A stretch of DNA of 61,723 nucleotides from Actinomyces sp. Lineage in GTDB: Bacteria; Actinomycetota; Actinomycetes; Actinomycetales; Actinomycetaceae. The notes below the pieces were generated by a model, which worked only from the letters and a program-made list of their open reading frames with translations, was not told where the DNA came from and searched no databases. Positions 53,746-61,723 of the stretch are shown in pieces. Every line of letters begins with the position of its first letter. The stretch's first letter is position 1. The translations under genes were made by a program, and so were the position numbers. The stretch lies in contig JAHACW010000005.1 of NCBI GenBank assembly GCA_018375675.1, forward strand, positions 1-61,723. The letters are read 5' to 3'.

Positions 53746-54981
53746 GTGAAGAAACTACGTCGACTTGTGAGGCATGCGTGGCGCGCCCTGAGCACCCGCG
53801 TGCAGGCGCTGCCCGGCTACGAGGGCGTCGCCCGCTGGCTGGGCGCGCTGACCCCGGTGGGGTGGGCGGTGATCGCGGCCATGCTCGCGGGCACCGTCGC
53901 TGCCCTCGCCTTCGGCTGGCTGGAGGGCTTTATCGTGGCCGTGATGGGTCTGGTGGCCCTCGTGGTCGCGGTCGCCTCGGTCGCGTCCCCGTCCCCGCTG
54001 TCCGTGTCCCTGCGCATGAAGAACGACCGCATTGTCGCCGGCCAGGTGGCGGTGGGCCGCGTCCGCGTGGTCAACGAGTCTGGGCACCGCTCGGGTTCGA
54101 CCCTCGTCGAGGTCACGATCGGACGAGGCAGTGGCGAGTTCCTCGTGCCCCCGATCAGCGGAAACGGCACGTGGAATGAGTCCTTTTCGGTCATGACGAA
54201 GCGCCGCGGCGTCATCAACGTCGGCCCCGCGCGCACCGTGCGCATGGACGGCCTGGGTCTGCTGCGTCGCGTGCGTTCGTGGGATGACCCGATCCTCGTG
54301 CACGTGCACCCGCCGACGGTGCGTTTCTCCTTTGACGCGACGGGCATGCAGATGGACGTCGAGGGTGTGGCCAGTGAGAAGCTGACGAGCTCCGATGTGT
54401 CCTTCCACGCCTTGCGCGACTACGAGCCGGGCGACGACCGTCGCGCGGTGCACTGGCCGTCGACGGCGCGCTTTGGTCGCCTGATCGTGCGCCAGTTCGA
54501 GGAGACTCACCGCTCGCACCACATGGTGCTGTTGGATACGCGCGTGGATGCGTGGGATCGACGTTCCTTCGAGACGGCCGTGTCGGTCGCTGCCTCGCTG
54601 GCGCTCGCAGGCTCGGGCGAGGCCCGCACGGTGTCGATGCACACCGCGGACGAGTGGATCCCCACGGGCTCGCCTATGGCGATGCTGGATGCACTGTCCG
54701 AGATGGAAACCTCGACACGCTCGGAGTTCGCGGGTATTGTGCGCCGCTGCATCATGGAGCGCGGCGGGATCTCGGTGCTCTCGATCGTCGTCGGCGCCGG
54801 CGTGGACGACGAGGAGGCGGCTCGCCTGGCGAACATCGCCCCCGTCGACGTCATCGTGTCGGTGATCCGCGTGGTCCCGGGCCGGGCGCGTCGCCGCCGC
54901 AAGATCACGCGCGGCGTCATCATCGACTGCCCCTCCCTCGAAGACCTGCCGATGCTCGTGTCGCGGGGGGTGAACGCGTGA
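53746..54981 (+). CDS. DUF58 domain protein
   Basis: 411 residues, GTG start four bases after the preceding stop. Two N-terminal transmembrane helices (about 40-80), then a cytoplasmic or extracytoplasmic part with the DUF58 signature RDYEPGDDRRAVHWPSTARF followed by LIVRQFEETH, and a vWA-like fold (HMVLLDTRVDAWDRRSFE). DUF58 proteins normally work with a MoxR AAA ATPase encoded beside them; none is present here. The stop overlaps the next gene by four bases. Confidence 0.88.
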   Translation: MKKLRRLVRHAWRALSTRVQALPGYEGVARWLGALTPVGWAVIAAMLAGTVAALAFGWLEGFIVAVMGLVALVVAVASVASPSPLSVSLRMKNDRIVAGQVAVGRVRVVNESGHRSGSTLVEVTIGRGSGEFLVPPISGNGTWNESFSVMTKRRGVINVGPARTVRMDGLGLLRRVRSWDDPILVHVHPPTVRFSFDATGMQMDVEGVASEKLTSSDVSFHALRDYEPGDDRRAVHWPSTARFGRLIVRQFEETHRSHHMVLLDTRVDAWDRRSFETAVSVAASLALAGSGEARTVSMHTADEWIPTGSPMAMLDALSEMETSTRSEFAGIVRRCIMERGGISVLSIVVGAGVDDEEAARLANIAPVDVIVSVIRVVPGRARRRRKITRGVIIDCPSLEDLPMLVSRGVNA

Positions 54982-57533
54982 GTACTCCCGCTCGCAACGC
55001 CTCTCGTCCGGCTCCTCCGCCGCGTCGCTCCCGTCGCCCCGTCGCCCAGGAAACCACGATGGGCGGGTCGATCCACCGTGCCGCCCTGCCCGCGTGGTCC
55101 CTGCTCGTCCTCGCGGTCCTCTTCTCCGGTCCGATCCTCATGTTCGAGTCCGTCTTCGGTGGCGGCCAGGGCGCGATCGCGGCGCTCGCGGGCGTCGTGG
55201 TTGGCCTCGCGGTCGCGTGGGCGGCAGCGAAGTGGCGCTGGGACCTGCTGTCGATCGTCGCGGCGGTCGTGGCCTCGCACTTCCTCTTCGGTGGCGCCGC
55301 CGCGCTGCGCGAGACGACCCGCTGGGGTGTGGTCCCGACGTCGCGGACCATCCAGACGCTGGTCGTCGGTTCGGTCGAGGCCTGGAAGGACCTCCTGACG
55401 CTGACGCCGCCGGCCGGCTCCTACGTGGGGCCTGCGATGGTGCCGTGGATGGCCTGCCTCGTGTGTTCCGTCGCGGCGGGCGTCGTCACGGTGCGCTACG
55501 GGCGCCCCATGTGGGGATCCGTGCCGCTGATCCTCGCCGGCGTGATCGCGATCGTGTGGGGACCGTCGGGCCACTCCCCGTCCGCCCTCCTCGTCATCGC
55601 GTGGTGGGTGGGACTCATCGTGTGGTGGGCGTGGGCCTCGGCGATCGGACGCGCACGACTGGGCGCCGACATCGTCATTGGTATGGCTGCCTCAGCGACC
55701 ACCGCGTCGACGACAATGGGCGGTTCCTCGCGCCAGATCGTGCACGTGTGGTGGCGCGTGGGCATGGGCGCGCTCATGGTGGGCGCGATGGTTGCTGCGG
55801 CGATCCCTGCGGCGTCCCTGCTGGGCCCCACGGCCTCGGACCGCGTCGTCGGACGCGACGTCATCGAGCCGCCCGTGGACGCGCGCCAATACCCCTCGCC
55901 GCTGTCCAGCTACCGTCACTACAACAAGGACCTCGAGGATGAATCCCTGATCCGCGTGTCCAACCTGCCCAAGGAGGCGCGCGTGCGCCTGGGCGCGATG
56001 GACGTGTACGACGGGACGACCTTCGGCATGGGCGTCACGAACACGGCGGACGGCACGGCCGGATACCGCCGCGTGGGATCCACGATCCCGGGCCGCAGCG
56101 CCGACACGGCGGGCGTGCAGACCTCGGTGTCGACCTCGCAGCTGCTGGGACCGTGGGTGCCCACGATCGGCCAGGTGTCGGTCCTGCGTTTTGAACCCTC
56201 CGCCCCCAACGCGGCCGAGCAGCAGGACGGCCTGAACTACGACCTGTGGGCGGATACCGCCCTGACGACGGGCCCGACCGGCCAGCTGAGCTACTCGCTG
56301 AGCACAACGATGCCGCGCGAGCACGCGGATTCGGAGTTCGCCAGCGTGAACGCGGCGCGCTACGCCGGGGGAGACACAAACGTCCCGAAGGACGTGGACT
56401 CCCTGGCCGCGGATCACACGTCGACCGCGCGCTCGGACCTGGAGAAGGCCCGCGCGATCGAGCAGTTCCTGCACACGGACGGCTACTACTCCAACGAGGA
56501 CACGATCAATTCGCGTCCCGGGTCCTCCCAGGACCGCATCGAGCGCATGATCAGCGCCGAGGCGCTGGTGGGCGACGACGAGCAGTACGCGACCCTCATG
56601 GCCCTCATGCTGCACTCGCAGGGCATCAACGCCCGCGTCGTCATGGGCGCCTACCGCGAGGGCACGTCCGGAGGCGTCGACCTGACGGGTTCGGACATGC
56701 ACGCGTGGGTCGAGGTGGAGTTCCCCGGCGTCGGCTGGGCGACGTTCGACCCGACTCCGCCGCGCGATCAGCAGCCGACGACGCAGGTCAACAAGCCCAA
56801 GTCCGTGCCCAAGCCGCAGGTCCTACAGCCCCCGGAGCCGCCCGAGCAGCCGGTTGAGCTGCCGCCCGCGACCCGCGACCAGGCGACGGACCCGCACGAC
56901 CCGAACGGTGTCCACATCCCGTGGATGGCGATCGGTACGGTGTCGTTGTCGCTCCTCCTGCTGCTGGGCCCGGTCCTGGCGGTGCTCCTGGCGAAGTCTC
57001 GCCGCCGCAAGAGCCGCCGCCGTGCGCAGGCCGCCGAGTCGGTGCGCGGCTCGTGGGACGAGCTCGTGGATACCGCGATCGACTCCGGCCTCGTTGTCGA
57101 GCCGCACCTGACGCGCCAGGAGGTCGCGTGGGCGCTGGCCTCGCAGTGGACGCCCAAGACGTCCGAGAGTGACGAGGAGGGGGACACCAAGGCCCGCAAG
57201 GCGCGCAAGCGCTCGGCTGCGGACGTGCGCGTGCCCGGCTGGTCGCTCTTCTCGGGCGCAGTTCCCCGGGCCGTCACCGTGGCGCGCCGCGCGGACGTCG
57301 CGGACTTCGCTGCCGGCGGCGCCCGCCCCGAGGACGCGGAGCAGGCGTGGAACGACGTGGATGAGCTGCGTCGCGAGTGGGCGGCCTCGGTGTCGCCGTT
57401 CGCGCGACTGCGTTACGCGCTGTCGCTCAAGTCGCTGCGCTGGCGCCGTCGCGCCCGCCGCCAGGCTGATGCCGCTCGCAAGGGTGGTCGCTCGCTGGCC
57501 AAGCGCATGGGCCGTAGGAAAGGGAAACGTTGA
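54978..57533 (+). CDS. TgpA-like transglutaminase-fold membrane protein lacking the catalytic Cys
   Basis: 851 residues, GTG start overlapping the DUF58 stop. A basic N-terminus, about six transmembrane helices, an extracytoplasmic region, a transglutaminase-like core (about 490-600), a Pro-rich linker, one more transmembrane helix (about 645-668) and a charged cytoplasmic tail. In the core the His (Asp-Met-His-Ala-Trp, His575) and Asp (FDPTP, Asp591) are kept, but the nucleophile position reads Asp534 (GDDEQYA) where active enzymes have Cys. So either a pseudoenzyme or another activity. It occupies the tgm position of PFNA-like clusters. The kinase ATG overlaps its stop by one base. Confidence 0.85.
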   Translation: MSTPARNASRPAPPPRRSRRPVAQETTMGGSIHRAALPAWSLLVLAVLFSGPILMFESVFGGGQGAIAALAGVVVGLAVAWAAAKWRWDLLSIVAAVVASHFLFGGAAALRETTRWGVVPTSRTIQTLVVGSVEAWKDLLTLTPPAGSYVGPAMVPWMACLVCSVAAGVVTVRYGRPMWGSVPLILAGVIAIVWGPSGHSPSALLVIAWWVGLIVWWAWASAIGRARLGADIVIGMAASATTASTTMGGSSRQIVHVWWRVGMGALMVGAMVAAAIPAASLLGPTASDRVVGRDVIEPPVDARQYPSPLSSYRHYNKDLEDESLIRVSNLPKEARVRLGAMDVYDGTTFGMGVTNTADGTAGYRRVGSTIPGRSADTAGVQTSVSTSQLLGPWVPTIGQVSVLRFEPSAPNAAEQQDGLNYDLWADTALTTGPTGQLSYSLSTTMPREHADSEFASVNAARYAGGDTNVPKDVDSLAADHTSTARSDLEKARAIEQFLHTDGYYSNEDTINSRPGSSQDRIERMISAEALVGDDEQYATLMALMLHSQGINARVVMGAYREGTSGGVDLTGSDMHAWVEVEFPGVGWATFDPTPPRDQQPTTQVNKPKSVPKPQVLQPPEPPEQPVELPPATRDQATDPHDPNGVHIPWMAIGTVSLSLLLLLGPVLAVLLAKSRRRKSRRRAQAAESVRGSWDELVDTAIDSGLVVEPHLTRQEVAWALASQWTPKTSESDEEGDTKARKARKRSAADVRVPGWSLFSGAVPRAVTVARRADVADFAAGGARPEDAEQAWNDVDELRREWAASVSPFARLRYALSLKSLRWRRRARRQADAARKGGRSLAKRMGRRKGKR

Positions 57534-59050
57534 TGGATAGCGACGCTCGCGTCGGAATGGTGCCGTCGCTGCCGGGTTACGAGTGGATTCGTCCGCTCGG
57601 GTCGGGTGGTTTCGCGGACGTGTTCCTGTGCCGTCAGGAGCTGCCCAGCCGTGAGGTGGCCGTCAAGGTGGCGCGCAGGGATCGTGGGGCGGACGGCGAG
57701 GCGGGTATCGCCCGCGAGGCCGACGTGATGGCCCTCGTGTCGGGTCACCCGGCAGTGGCCCAGCTGTACGGCGCGGGGCGCACGCCGGATGGTCGCCCGT
57801 ACCTGGTGATGGAGTATTGCCCGGTCGCGAACATTCTCGATCAAGTGCGCGCAAACCCGATGTCGACGGATCGCGCGCTGTCGATGGTGATCCGCATGTG
57901 CGGAGGCGCTGAGATGCTGCACCGCGCGGGCTACGTGCACCGGGATATTAAGCCCAGCAACATCATGATCAACGCCTTCGGGTCGCCGGTGCTGACGGAC
58001 TTCGGCGTGGCCGAGCCGGTGGGTGCGGACCCGCGCGGCGGCCGCGACGGCTTCTCGGTGATGTGGGCGCCGCCCGAGCAGATCGCGGGCACGGCGCGCG
58101 CTCACCCGACGCAGGACGTGTGGGCCCTGGGCGCGACCCTGTGGACGCTCCTCATGGGCCGCTCGCCCTTCGAGGTGGAGGATGGGGACAACTCGGCCCA
58201 CGCGGTCGCCCAGCGCGTCGCCCGTGGCCGCGTGTCGCGCATCGACCGCCCGGGCGTGCCCGACGCCGTGACGGCCATCGTGCGCCGCGCGATGAGTCTG
58301 GATCCGGAGCAGCGCTTCGGGTCGGCGGCAGCACTCGGCTACGCGCTGCAGACGGTCGAGCGCGAGATGCACCGCCCGGTCACGGAGATGAAACTGAGCG
58401 TGGTGGCCTCCTCGAGCGCGCCCGCCTCCGCTATGTCCTCCCCGTCTGCGGCGGCCCTGGACGCGGAGCGCACGCGCACCCGCCGCGGGAGTTTCGCAGA
58501 TGGCCCCCAGGCCTCGTCGAACGAGGCGTGGGCCGGTAACTCGACGACGAACCGAACCGGGTTGGTCGAGGGGGAGTCGAAGCGCCCCGCGTGGGTGGTG
58601 CCTGTCCTCGCACTCGTGCTGGTGTTGGCGACGGCCGGCCTGGTCGTCGCGATGCTCACCGGCGGCGGACACAGTATCCACCTGGGCGGAGGCGGTGGCG
58701 GCGGTTCCACGCCGGCCCCCTCCTCGAGCACAGGGACGTTCAGCAACTCCGATCAGGGTGATGCGGGCGCGGTCCCGCCCGAGGCCGTGACCGGGTTGAC
58801 GGCCACCCCGAACGGCAACGAGATCCGCTGGGGCTGGGAGGTGCCCCAGCAGGGCCAGTATCAGGCCGGATCGCTGGAGTTCAAGTACGTGCTCACTCGC
58901 CCGGGCGAGGCCGTGGTGGCCGAGACGATGCGCCGCAACAGCCTGACGACCACCGCGGTGAGCGGCGAAAACTGCCTGACCGTGAGCCTGGTCGTGACCT
59001 CCACAGGCCGCGAGTCCGCGCCGGTCACCCAGTGCGTGACGGTGCCGTAG
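57533..59050 (+). CDS. Transmembrane Ser/Thr protein kinase with FN3-like sensor domain
   Basis: 505 residues. Intact Hanks-type kinase: glycine loop GSGGFADV (23-30), VAVK Lys45, HRDIKPSN (Asp138, Asn143), DFG at 156-158 and WAPPEQ. A variable linker, one transmembrane helix (about 343-365), a Gly/Ser/Pro spacer and an extracytoplasmic domain starting AVTGLTATPNGNEIRWGW that looks like FN3. In the bifidobacterial PFNA cluster the kinase Pkb2 accompanies fn3, duf58 and tgm genes; the four genes here have the same partners. Substrates are unknown; the juxtamembrane Thr/Ser-rich region is a likely autophosphorylation site. Confidence 0.92.
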   Translation: MDSDARVGMVPSLPGYEWIRPLGSGGFADVFLCRQELPSREVAVKVARRDRGADGEAGIAREADVMALVSGHPAVAQLYGAGRTPDGRPYLVMEYCPVANILDQVRANPMSTDRALSMVIRMCGGAEMLHRAGYVHRDIKPSNIMINAFGSPVLTDFGVAEPVGADPRGGRDGFSVMWAPPEQIAGTARAHPTQDVWALGATLWTLLMGRSPFEVEDGDNSAHAVAQRVARGRVSRIDRPGVPDAVTAIVRRAMSLDPEQRFGSAAALGYALQTVEREMHRPVTEMKLSVVASSSAPASAMSSPSAAALDAERTRTRRGSFADGPQASSNEAWAGNSTTNRTGLVEGESKRPAWVVPVLALVLVLATAGLVVAMLTGGGHSIHLGGGGGGGSTPAPSSSTGTFSNSDQGDAGAVPPEAVTGLTATPNGNEIRWGWEVPQQGQYQAGSLEFKYVLTRPGEAVVAETMRRNSLTTTAVSGENCLTVSLVVTSTGRESAPVTQCVTVP

Positions 59051-59069
59051 GGCAGCGAGAGGACCGCTG

Positions 59070-60284
59070 ATGAGTCATCTGATGACACGTCTGGCGTGGC
59101 GCTGCTCGGGTGTGGCGGTAGCGGGTTCGCTCGCCGTGGCGGCGCTCGTTGTTCCTGCGGCTCCGGCTTCGGCGGCGCGAATTCCGATCACGGCGGACGA
59201 GCAGGACTACTACTCGTACTACCACCTGGGGCAGCTGCGCGACGCCGGATTGACGGGCGAGGGTGTGACGATCGGGCTGATCGACGGCCCGGTGAACACG
59301 AATATCCCGGAGCTGCAGGGCGCGAACATCCAGTACATGAGCCGCTGCGATGTTGAGTCGAGCGACGACAGCTGGGAGCACGGCACGGTGATCGCCCAGG
59401 TAATGGTGGCCCCGGAGTTCGGGATAGCCCCGAAGGCGACGCTCAATCACTATACGGCGTCGCTGATCGGCGATACGGCGTCGGATAATTGCGCGATCGG
59501 CTGGTGGCCGCGAGGGTATTCGGACACGTCTGTGCTGATTGAGCTGGCGCTCAACGACGGCGTGGATGTCGTGTCGATTTCGTCGACGTACAGCGCGGAC
59601 AGTGAGAGTATGCGCTGGGCTCTGGCCCGCGCGATCACGCAGAAGGTGCCGATCGTGGTGTCGATGGGCAACGAGTCGGAGTACAATCCGCCGAAGTCTC
59701 TGGCGCGTATGACGGGCGTGGTGGGCGTGGCGTCGGTGGAGCCTAACGGGGAGTTGACTTCGTACTCCAACTATGGGGACTACGTGTCGACGGCGTCGGT
59801 GTCTCGTCCGTACGCGCGTTCGGGTGCGACGTGGGAGAAGGGGTACTGGCAGGGCACGTCTTTCGCGTCTCCGACGGTTGCGTCATTCCTGGCGTTGACG
59901 ATGCAGCGCTGGCCTGATGCGACGGGTAATCAGGTCATGCAGGACTTGGCTCGCACGGGGATTGGCGGTAACGGCGGCTATTGGAACCCGTACACGGGGT
60001 ACGGGGCGGTGGATCCGTACGTGCTGCTGACGACGAATCCGACCCAGTTCCCGGACGAAAACCCGTTCTTGAACAAGGGCTACGAGTCTATTCCGACCCG
60101 CCAGGACATCGCGGACTACGCGGACGGCCTGGTGGATCCGAGGCGCATCAACGCTGATGATTCCTACCAGTATCGAGGCTTCGATGAGGGGCTCACCCTG
60201 AGCCGCGAGCACGGCTACCCGACGCACCTGGGGACCAGCCCGCGATTCCACGCGAGCACTGCGACCAACACGAAGAAGAAGTAA
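59070..60284 (+). CDS. Mycosin-like subtilisin-family serine protease (first)
   Basis: 404 residues. A signal peptide ends near APASAA (about residue 36). The S8 catalytic triad is complete: Asp72 (LIDGPV), His104 (WEHGTVIAQ) and Ser264 (GTSFASPT), with the oxyanion Asn in SMGNES. Resembles MycP mycosins of type VII secretion systems but has no C-terminal transmembrane helix. Instead it ends in a module with FPDENPFLNK, IADYADGLVDP, YQYRG and HLGTSPRFH, shared with the next two subtilases. GAGAGGA upstream of the ATG; 19 bp after the kinase gene, so probably in the same operon. Confidence 0.88.
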   Translation: MSHLMTRLAWRCSGVAVAGSLAVAALVVPAAPASAARIPITADEQDYYSYYHLGQLRDAGLTGEGVTIGLIDGPVNTNIPELQGANIQYMSRCDVESSDDSWEHGTVIAQVMVAPEFGIAPKATLNHYTASLIGDTASDNCAIGWWPRGYSDTSVLIELALNDGVDVVSISSTYSADSESMRWALARAITQKVPIVVSMGNESEYNPPKSLARMTGVVGVASVEPNGELTSYSNYGDYVSTASVSRPYARSGATWEKGYWQGTSFASPTVASFLALTMQRWPDATGNQVMQDLARTGIGGNGGYWNPYTGYGAVDPYVLLTTNPTQFPDENPFLNKGYESIPTRQDIADYADGLVDPRRINADDSYQYRGFDEGLTLSREHGYPTHLGTSPRFHASTATNTKKK

Positions 60285-60291
60285 CGCGTAG

Positions 60292-60346
60292 GCGAGCGCC
60301 CCTGTCATCCACACGCAGTTCACGGTGGGTGGCAGGGGCGCTTCGC
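60292..60346. terminator. Bidirectional terminator between convergent subtilase genes
   Basis: GCGAGCGCCCCTG and CAGGGGCGCTTCGC arms, extended with mismatches to TCATCCA/TGGGTGG, form a long stem with a loop of about 14 bases. Confidence 0.8.
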
Positions 60347-60364
60347 TGTGTCGGGTTGCCGAGG

Positions 60365-61597
60365 CTACTTCCGGTGGTAGCGGGGGCTCGTTCCCAGGTG
60401 GAGCGGCGTCTTGAGCTCGGACTGGTACAGGACGACCTGATCGTCGGCACCTCGGTACACGTAGGAATCGGGGACCTCCCGCTCGGCAGCGGGATTGATG
60501 AGTCCATCGGCGTAGTCGGCGACCTCGTCAGCCGTGGGCTCGGAACCACCCGGCTTGTTGAGAATCGGGTTCTCGTCCGGGTACTGCGAAGGATCATCGA
60601 TGACGAGTCCGCCGCCGTCGATAGCCCCGTAGCCTGTGTACTTGTTCCACTCGTGATTTGGATTCAGGCCCGAATGGACCAGTGACTGGAGGATCTGGTT
60701 GGGGGTTGCCTCGGGCCACTTCTGACGCGCCAGCGCCAACATCCCGGCAACAAGAGCTGTGGAGTTGGAAGTTCCACTTACAGTCGTTGGCTGATTCGTC
60801 GTTGGGTTAATCGTCTTAAAAGGGCCACCGATGGCAGCTGTAACCACGCCGTTGCCCCATGAGGAGTAGGACGCAAATGAGCCATCGGTGTTGATAGCAG
60901 AAACGCCGACAACGCCAGACCATTGGCTCAGGTGAGTAGAATTCTCGTCGGCCGCTGTATTGCCGACCGACGCAACGATGATCACTCCTTGGTTAATCGC
61001 ATTGGCGATGGCCCACTTGACATCGTTATCGAGACGTCCGGTTCCTTGCGAAATGGAGATGATCTGCGCCCCATCTTCCACTGCTTGGTTAATGAGCGTA
61101 CTGAAGTCGTCAAGCTTCTTGCCGTCAACTTGGCATGCACCCTCGGACACAGAATTGGAATTTGACACCTGATAGCTGTACAGAGTTGCGTCCGGCGCGA
61201 CGCCAGTGTAGGGGGAGACCAACATTGTCGCCATGTCGGTAGCGTGTCGGATGCCGATCGCTGAGTCTTCGATCGTGCAGCGGCTCTTGTCGACGATGTT
61301 GGCGCCGGCCAGTTCGGGGGCGCTGGTGTCGACGGGGCCGTCGATGAGGGCGATGGTCACGCCCTTACCGGTGTAGCCCTTCTCGCGAGCAGCGTCGAAT
61401 CCGTAGTAGGAGACATACTCCTGGGTGGTGATGGGGTCCGCCGCATGCGCGGGGGCTGGAGCCACGGTGAGGGCGCCGACGGCCAGCGCGAGTGCCGATG
61501 CGGCGGTGGTCAGGGCGCGCGCGGCGCGCCCCGCCCTCCCCACAAAAATGAAGGGAGAACGGGGCGCAGGCTGCGCGTTTGCTCGCGCGTGTGTCAT
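60365..61597 (-). CDS. Mycosin-like subtilisin-family serine protease (second)
   Basis: 410 residues from ATG 61597, which has GGAAG five bases upstream; a GTG two codons earlier overlaps the neighbouring stop. A signal peptide ends near APAHAA (about residue 53). Triad: Asp86 (LIDGPVD), His118 (IRHATDM) and Ser277 (GTSNSTAL); the His and Ser contexts are more diverged than in the first subtilase. No C-terminal membrane helix. It ends with YPDENPILNK, VADYADGLINP, YVYRG and HLGTSPRYHRK. It follows a third paralogue by two bases, so these two form an operon that converges on the kinase/subtilase genes. Confidence 0.88.
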   Translation of the reverse strand: MTHARANAQPAPRSPFIFVGRAGRAARALTTAASALALAVGALTVAPAPAHAADPITTQEYVSYYGFDAAREKGYTGKGVTIALIDGPVDTSAPELAGANIVDKSRCTIEDSAIGIRHATDMATMLVSPYTGVAPDATLYSYQVSNSNSVSEGACQVDGKKLDDFSTLINQAVEDGAQIISISQGTGRLDNDVKWAIANAINQGVIIVASVGNTAADENSTHLSQWSGVVGVSAINTDGSFASYSSWGNGVVTAAIGGPFKTINPTTNQPTTVSGTSNSTALVAGMLALARQKWPEATPNQILQSLVHSGLNPNHEWNKYTGYGAIDGGGLVIDDPSQYPDENPILNKPGGSEPTADEVADYADGLINPAAEREVPDSYVYRGADDQVVLYQSELKTPLHLGTSPRYHRK

Positions 61598-61599
61598 GG

Positions 61600-61723
61600 T
61601 CACTTCCGGTGGTAGCGGGGGCTCGTTCCCAGGTGGACGGTCAATTCCAAGTCGTCGAACATAGCCGCTACTTCTTCAGTGCCTCGGTAGACGTAGGAAG
61701 CTGGGAAGGTGGCCAGCGAGTTG
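61600..61723 (-). CDS. Third mycosin-like subtilase, C-terminal 40 residues only (cut by window end)
   Basis: The last 40 codons of a minus-strand gene that continues beyond the window. The visible peptide contains PASYVYRG and ends HLGTSPRYHRK, matching the C-terminal module of the two complete subtilases. Its TGA lies two bases before the ATG of the second subtilase, and its end supplies that gene's ribosome binding site. Identification as a subtilase is by this tail alone. Confidence 0.7.
   Translation of the reverse strand, partial: NSLATFPASYVYRGTEEVAAMFDDLELTVHLGTSPRYHRK

Noticed and set aside
1..61723. tRNA, rRNA or tmRNA genes
   Set aside because: I read all intergenic stretches and saw no cloverleaf or rRNA-like sequence; a tRNAscan/Rfam run would settle it.

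Overview
The window is high-GC DNA from an actinobacterium. Gene content and order (tilS-hpt-ftsH-folE-folP-folB/K-DUF3180, radA-disA, metY-metX, lipoprotein-rich surface genes, mycosin-like proteases) fit the Actinomycetaceae. An oral Actinomyces/Schaalia-type organism is my best guess, inferred from recall of gene order and not from any marker gene. I saw no rRNA, tRNA, transposase or CRISPR array.

Layout. (1) 1-1854: a repeat-rich non-coding stretch with several unrelated short repeat families (31-bp and 42-bp tandem arrays, an 18-bp motif array in two orientations, a motif shared in inverted orientation). (2) 1855-11863: a CPBP membrane protease, then a long iron-uptake operon of the FetM-P19 type: FTR1 permease, P19-like lipoprotein, DUF2318 protein, two FtsX-like permeases and an ABC ATPase. 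It ends in an FMN-binding lipoprotein and an ApbE flavin transferase, suggesting flavin-based electron delivery for iron reduction. (3) 11912-13718: a lower-GC orphan AbiEi/DUF559-like gene enclosed by 86-bp direct repeats, followed by a 25-bp minisatellite and an inverted relative of the left-edge repeat. (4) 13719-16772: a fused FAD/Fe-S dehydrogenase of D-lactate/glycolate type. (5) 16927-24312: three tandem two-gene modules on the minus strand. Each has a 114-residue EspC/WXG100-like helical protein and, after a 3-bp gap, a ~600-residue DUF1023 alpha/beta hydrolase. This is the best candidate for an undescribed system: a tandem family of paired, probably type VII-exported lipases/esterases. 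(6) 24540-30393: an acidic low-complexity protein, a hydrolase, metX and metY. (7) 30852-47353: housekeeping and envelope genes (NlpC/P60, ppa, dacB, a degenerate DUF2342 protein, tilS, hpt, ftsH, folate genes, disA, radA). (8) 47697-61723: a very large Ig-like/FN3 surface protein, DUF58, a transglutaminase-like protein and a Ser/Thr kinase (resembling the bifidobacterial PFNA cluster but without the AAA ATPase between fn3 and duf58), then three mycosin-like subtilases sharing a C-terminal tail motif. The third is cut by the window end.

How parts connect: regions 5 and 8 both point to type VII-like export (EspC-like proteins, DUF1023 cargo, mycosins), although no EccC/EccD core gene lies in the window. 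Regions 2 and 3 are accessory. Region 7 is core genome. Functional calls rest on motifs read by eye; no database search was run.
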